Shown here piece after piece: positions 62,680 through 64,000 of a stretch of DNA of 64,000 bases. Each line of letters begins with the position of its first letter. Positions within the stretch are counted from its first letter, which is position 1. A program made the translations under genes and the position numbers. Origin of the DNA: Rotaria sp. Silwood1 (Eukaryota > Rotifera > Eurotatoria > Philodinida > Philodinidae); assembly GCA_905250075.1 (NCBI GenBank), contig CAJNOP010000021.1, positions 1 to 64,000 on the forward strand. The letters run 5' to 3'. A model generated the notes under the pieces. It was given only the letters and a program-made list of their open reading frames with translations. It did not search any database and was not told the origin of the DNA.

Positions 62680-64000
62680 TCACCATATAGGTGGTGGAGG
62701 TTGCTGTTGATTATGATTATTATTTTGCTGAACATATTTGGCTAATTGTGCTGGTGGTCGAAAACGATTTACATTATTCTAAAAGAAAGAATTTAAAATA
62801 TCATCTTATTATAGTTAGTAATTTATTTCAATCTGTTAACTCTACTAACGTGTATCAATTCAGACTGATTCATATGTTCTGTGTCTATGTAAAAGCAATA
62901 TTGTATGTATATAAAATATGATCTGTAACTCAATATATTTGGTATTTCATTGTTTAATAAGACGATAAATAATTGTAAATTAAATACTAGAAATCTATAG
63001 AGACGTTTTGTGAATTATTATTTTGATGAGTAGTCAAATTCAACAGTTTCAAACGTATAAAAGAGCATGAATGCAATGCACGGATTCTGAAATTGACTTA
63101 TCATACCCGTCATATTCTTATTATAGTTAGCATAATTCCTAAGCTTAAATCAAATCTCGTAAAGTTTAGATCAATTGCTGTGTAGTCATTCTGAACTCTC
63201 CTACTAACTCACTCATAACTATAAGATAAGTACGAATCTACAAATCTATAACTACCATCACAAAAAACAATAATGATAACTTCAAATCATTTTACTTTTT
63301 TCTTTTTTGATTTAAGAATATTTTCATCTCTTTCAAATAACCCAATCGATCTTCCATCAATAGTTCCCTGTTCATTACGTAATGCTGATGCAATACGTTT
63401 GGCTGCTGTTTTATTTAAATGATGTACATCACGTAAATGTCCAGTTAAATAACGTAATTTAACTGTTGATTGACACGGTGTATGTGGTATACGTTCTTGA
63501 TGTGGTAAAACAGCATTATAATTACTTAATGGACATGATACATATGCTGTTTCATTTAAAACTTGTTCATCAGGTCGAAATAATATTCGTTGACTAGAAT
63601 TTTCATTTTTCATCATAGCTTTAACTAATTTCATAGCACTTGCACGATTTAATTGATGATATGCAAGAAAATGATCATATAATGCAAAATCTTGTTGTTC
63701 AGCTGATGGTGAACATAAACGTATACCATGCATAGGTCCAAGACCAAATACATTATGTCGTGTTAATGGACATGGTGCACGAAAAAATGATGGAAGTATT
63801 GAAACAATTGATGCTTCATTTGCTGATGAAAATAATGTTGGATGATCATCAAGATCACCCGATGATACAAGACGAACAATTTGCATTGATGCTGCATAAT
63901 TCAAATAATGATATTGTTTAAGATGTTCAAATAATGATATTTGAGAATTTGAACGACGTATACATGGAATATGACGAACTTGATGATGTCGTTCAATACC
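62680..64000 (-). CDS. Protein with tandem Cys/His repeats (3' partial view; 5' end beyond window)
   Basis: The visible part is an exon from beyond 64000 down to 63296, a GTAAAA donor, and a last exon 62778-62680 ending in the Pro/Gln-rich tail NNVNRFRPPAQLAKYVQQNN then NHNQQQPPPPIW. Both sides are phase 0, intron ~517 nt. If the donor is not used the frame stops at 63287 after KKKKVK. Three similar units are seen: IPC..SLFEHLKQYHYLN, APCPLTRHNVFGLGPM...LC...LYDHFLAYHQLNRASAMKLV, and SCPLSNYNAV...PC...LTGHLRDVHHLNKTAAKRIA. Each has one or two Cys, then H-x4-H and a short helix, suggesting zinc-binding C-C-H-H modules about 65-75 residues apart. A basic run, KSKKKK, could be a nuclear signal. 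I recognise no named family. Confidence 0.65.

Overview
The window is 64 kb of strongly AT-rich animal nuclear DNA. It carries intron-split genes with mostly 45-90 nt introns, a few introns of 0.5-1.3 kb, and long stretches of non-coding DNA. The best taxonomic fit is a bdelloid rotifer such as a Rotaria- or Adineta-like species. This is inferred from clear animal genes (a Vangl planar-polarity gene, a plasma-membrane Ca2+-ATPase, a muscle-type myosin essential light chain), from a decayed TPR array of the kind abundant in bdelloids, from short TGTGGG-type tracts that match the known bdelloid telomeric unit, and from a bacterial-type domain fused to a methionine sulfoxide reductase. The species call is inference. 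There is one 10-N assembly gap at 20075-20084.

Layout. 175-1000 (-): 5' part of cytosolic HSP90, continuing beyond the left edge. 3289-4349 (+): secreted, Cys-rich, Ly6-like surface protein. 7025-7453 (-): small unknown ORF. 8822-9378 (-): myosin essential light chain. 9379-15236: gene-poor, with a MITE-like element and a coding fossil. 15237-23055 (-): 17-exon PMCA calcium pump, plus a likely further N-terminal exon at 24333-24498. 24499-32826: gene desert with repeats and a fold-back element. 32827-34450 (-): Bax inhibitor-1 (TMBIM6 type). 35848-36919 (-): compact TTK/MPS1-like kinase with a DLG in place of DFG. 36920-46761: an island of mobile DNA with nested inverted repeats, a GC-rich hAT-type MITE, paired TGTGGG/CCCACA tracts and a broken hAT-like transposase. 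46762-49612 (+): complete Vangl gene. 50334-51397 (-): YbaY-like domain fused to MsrB. 51398-58315: pseudogene graveyard (TPR relic, type II membrane protein relic). 58316-60066 (-): secreted protein with four duplicated 30-nt micro-exons. 60067-62679: a fold-back element and no gene. 62680-64000 (-): C/H-rich repeat protein running off the right edge.

The genes are independent single-copy eukaryotic loci and not an operon or a co-functional cluster. Two encode calcium or ER homeostasis proteins (PMCA, BI-1), and one encodes a secreted oxidation-repair enzyme. Splice sites were placed by eye from GT/AG signals that keep the reading frame and family similarity. Exon phases were checked by arithmetic and agree for every multi-exon gene given here. 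In the PMCA gene this requires the gap to be 2 mod 3 in length. No tRNA, rRNA or CRISPR array was recognised.
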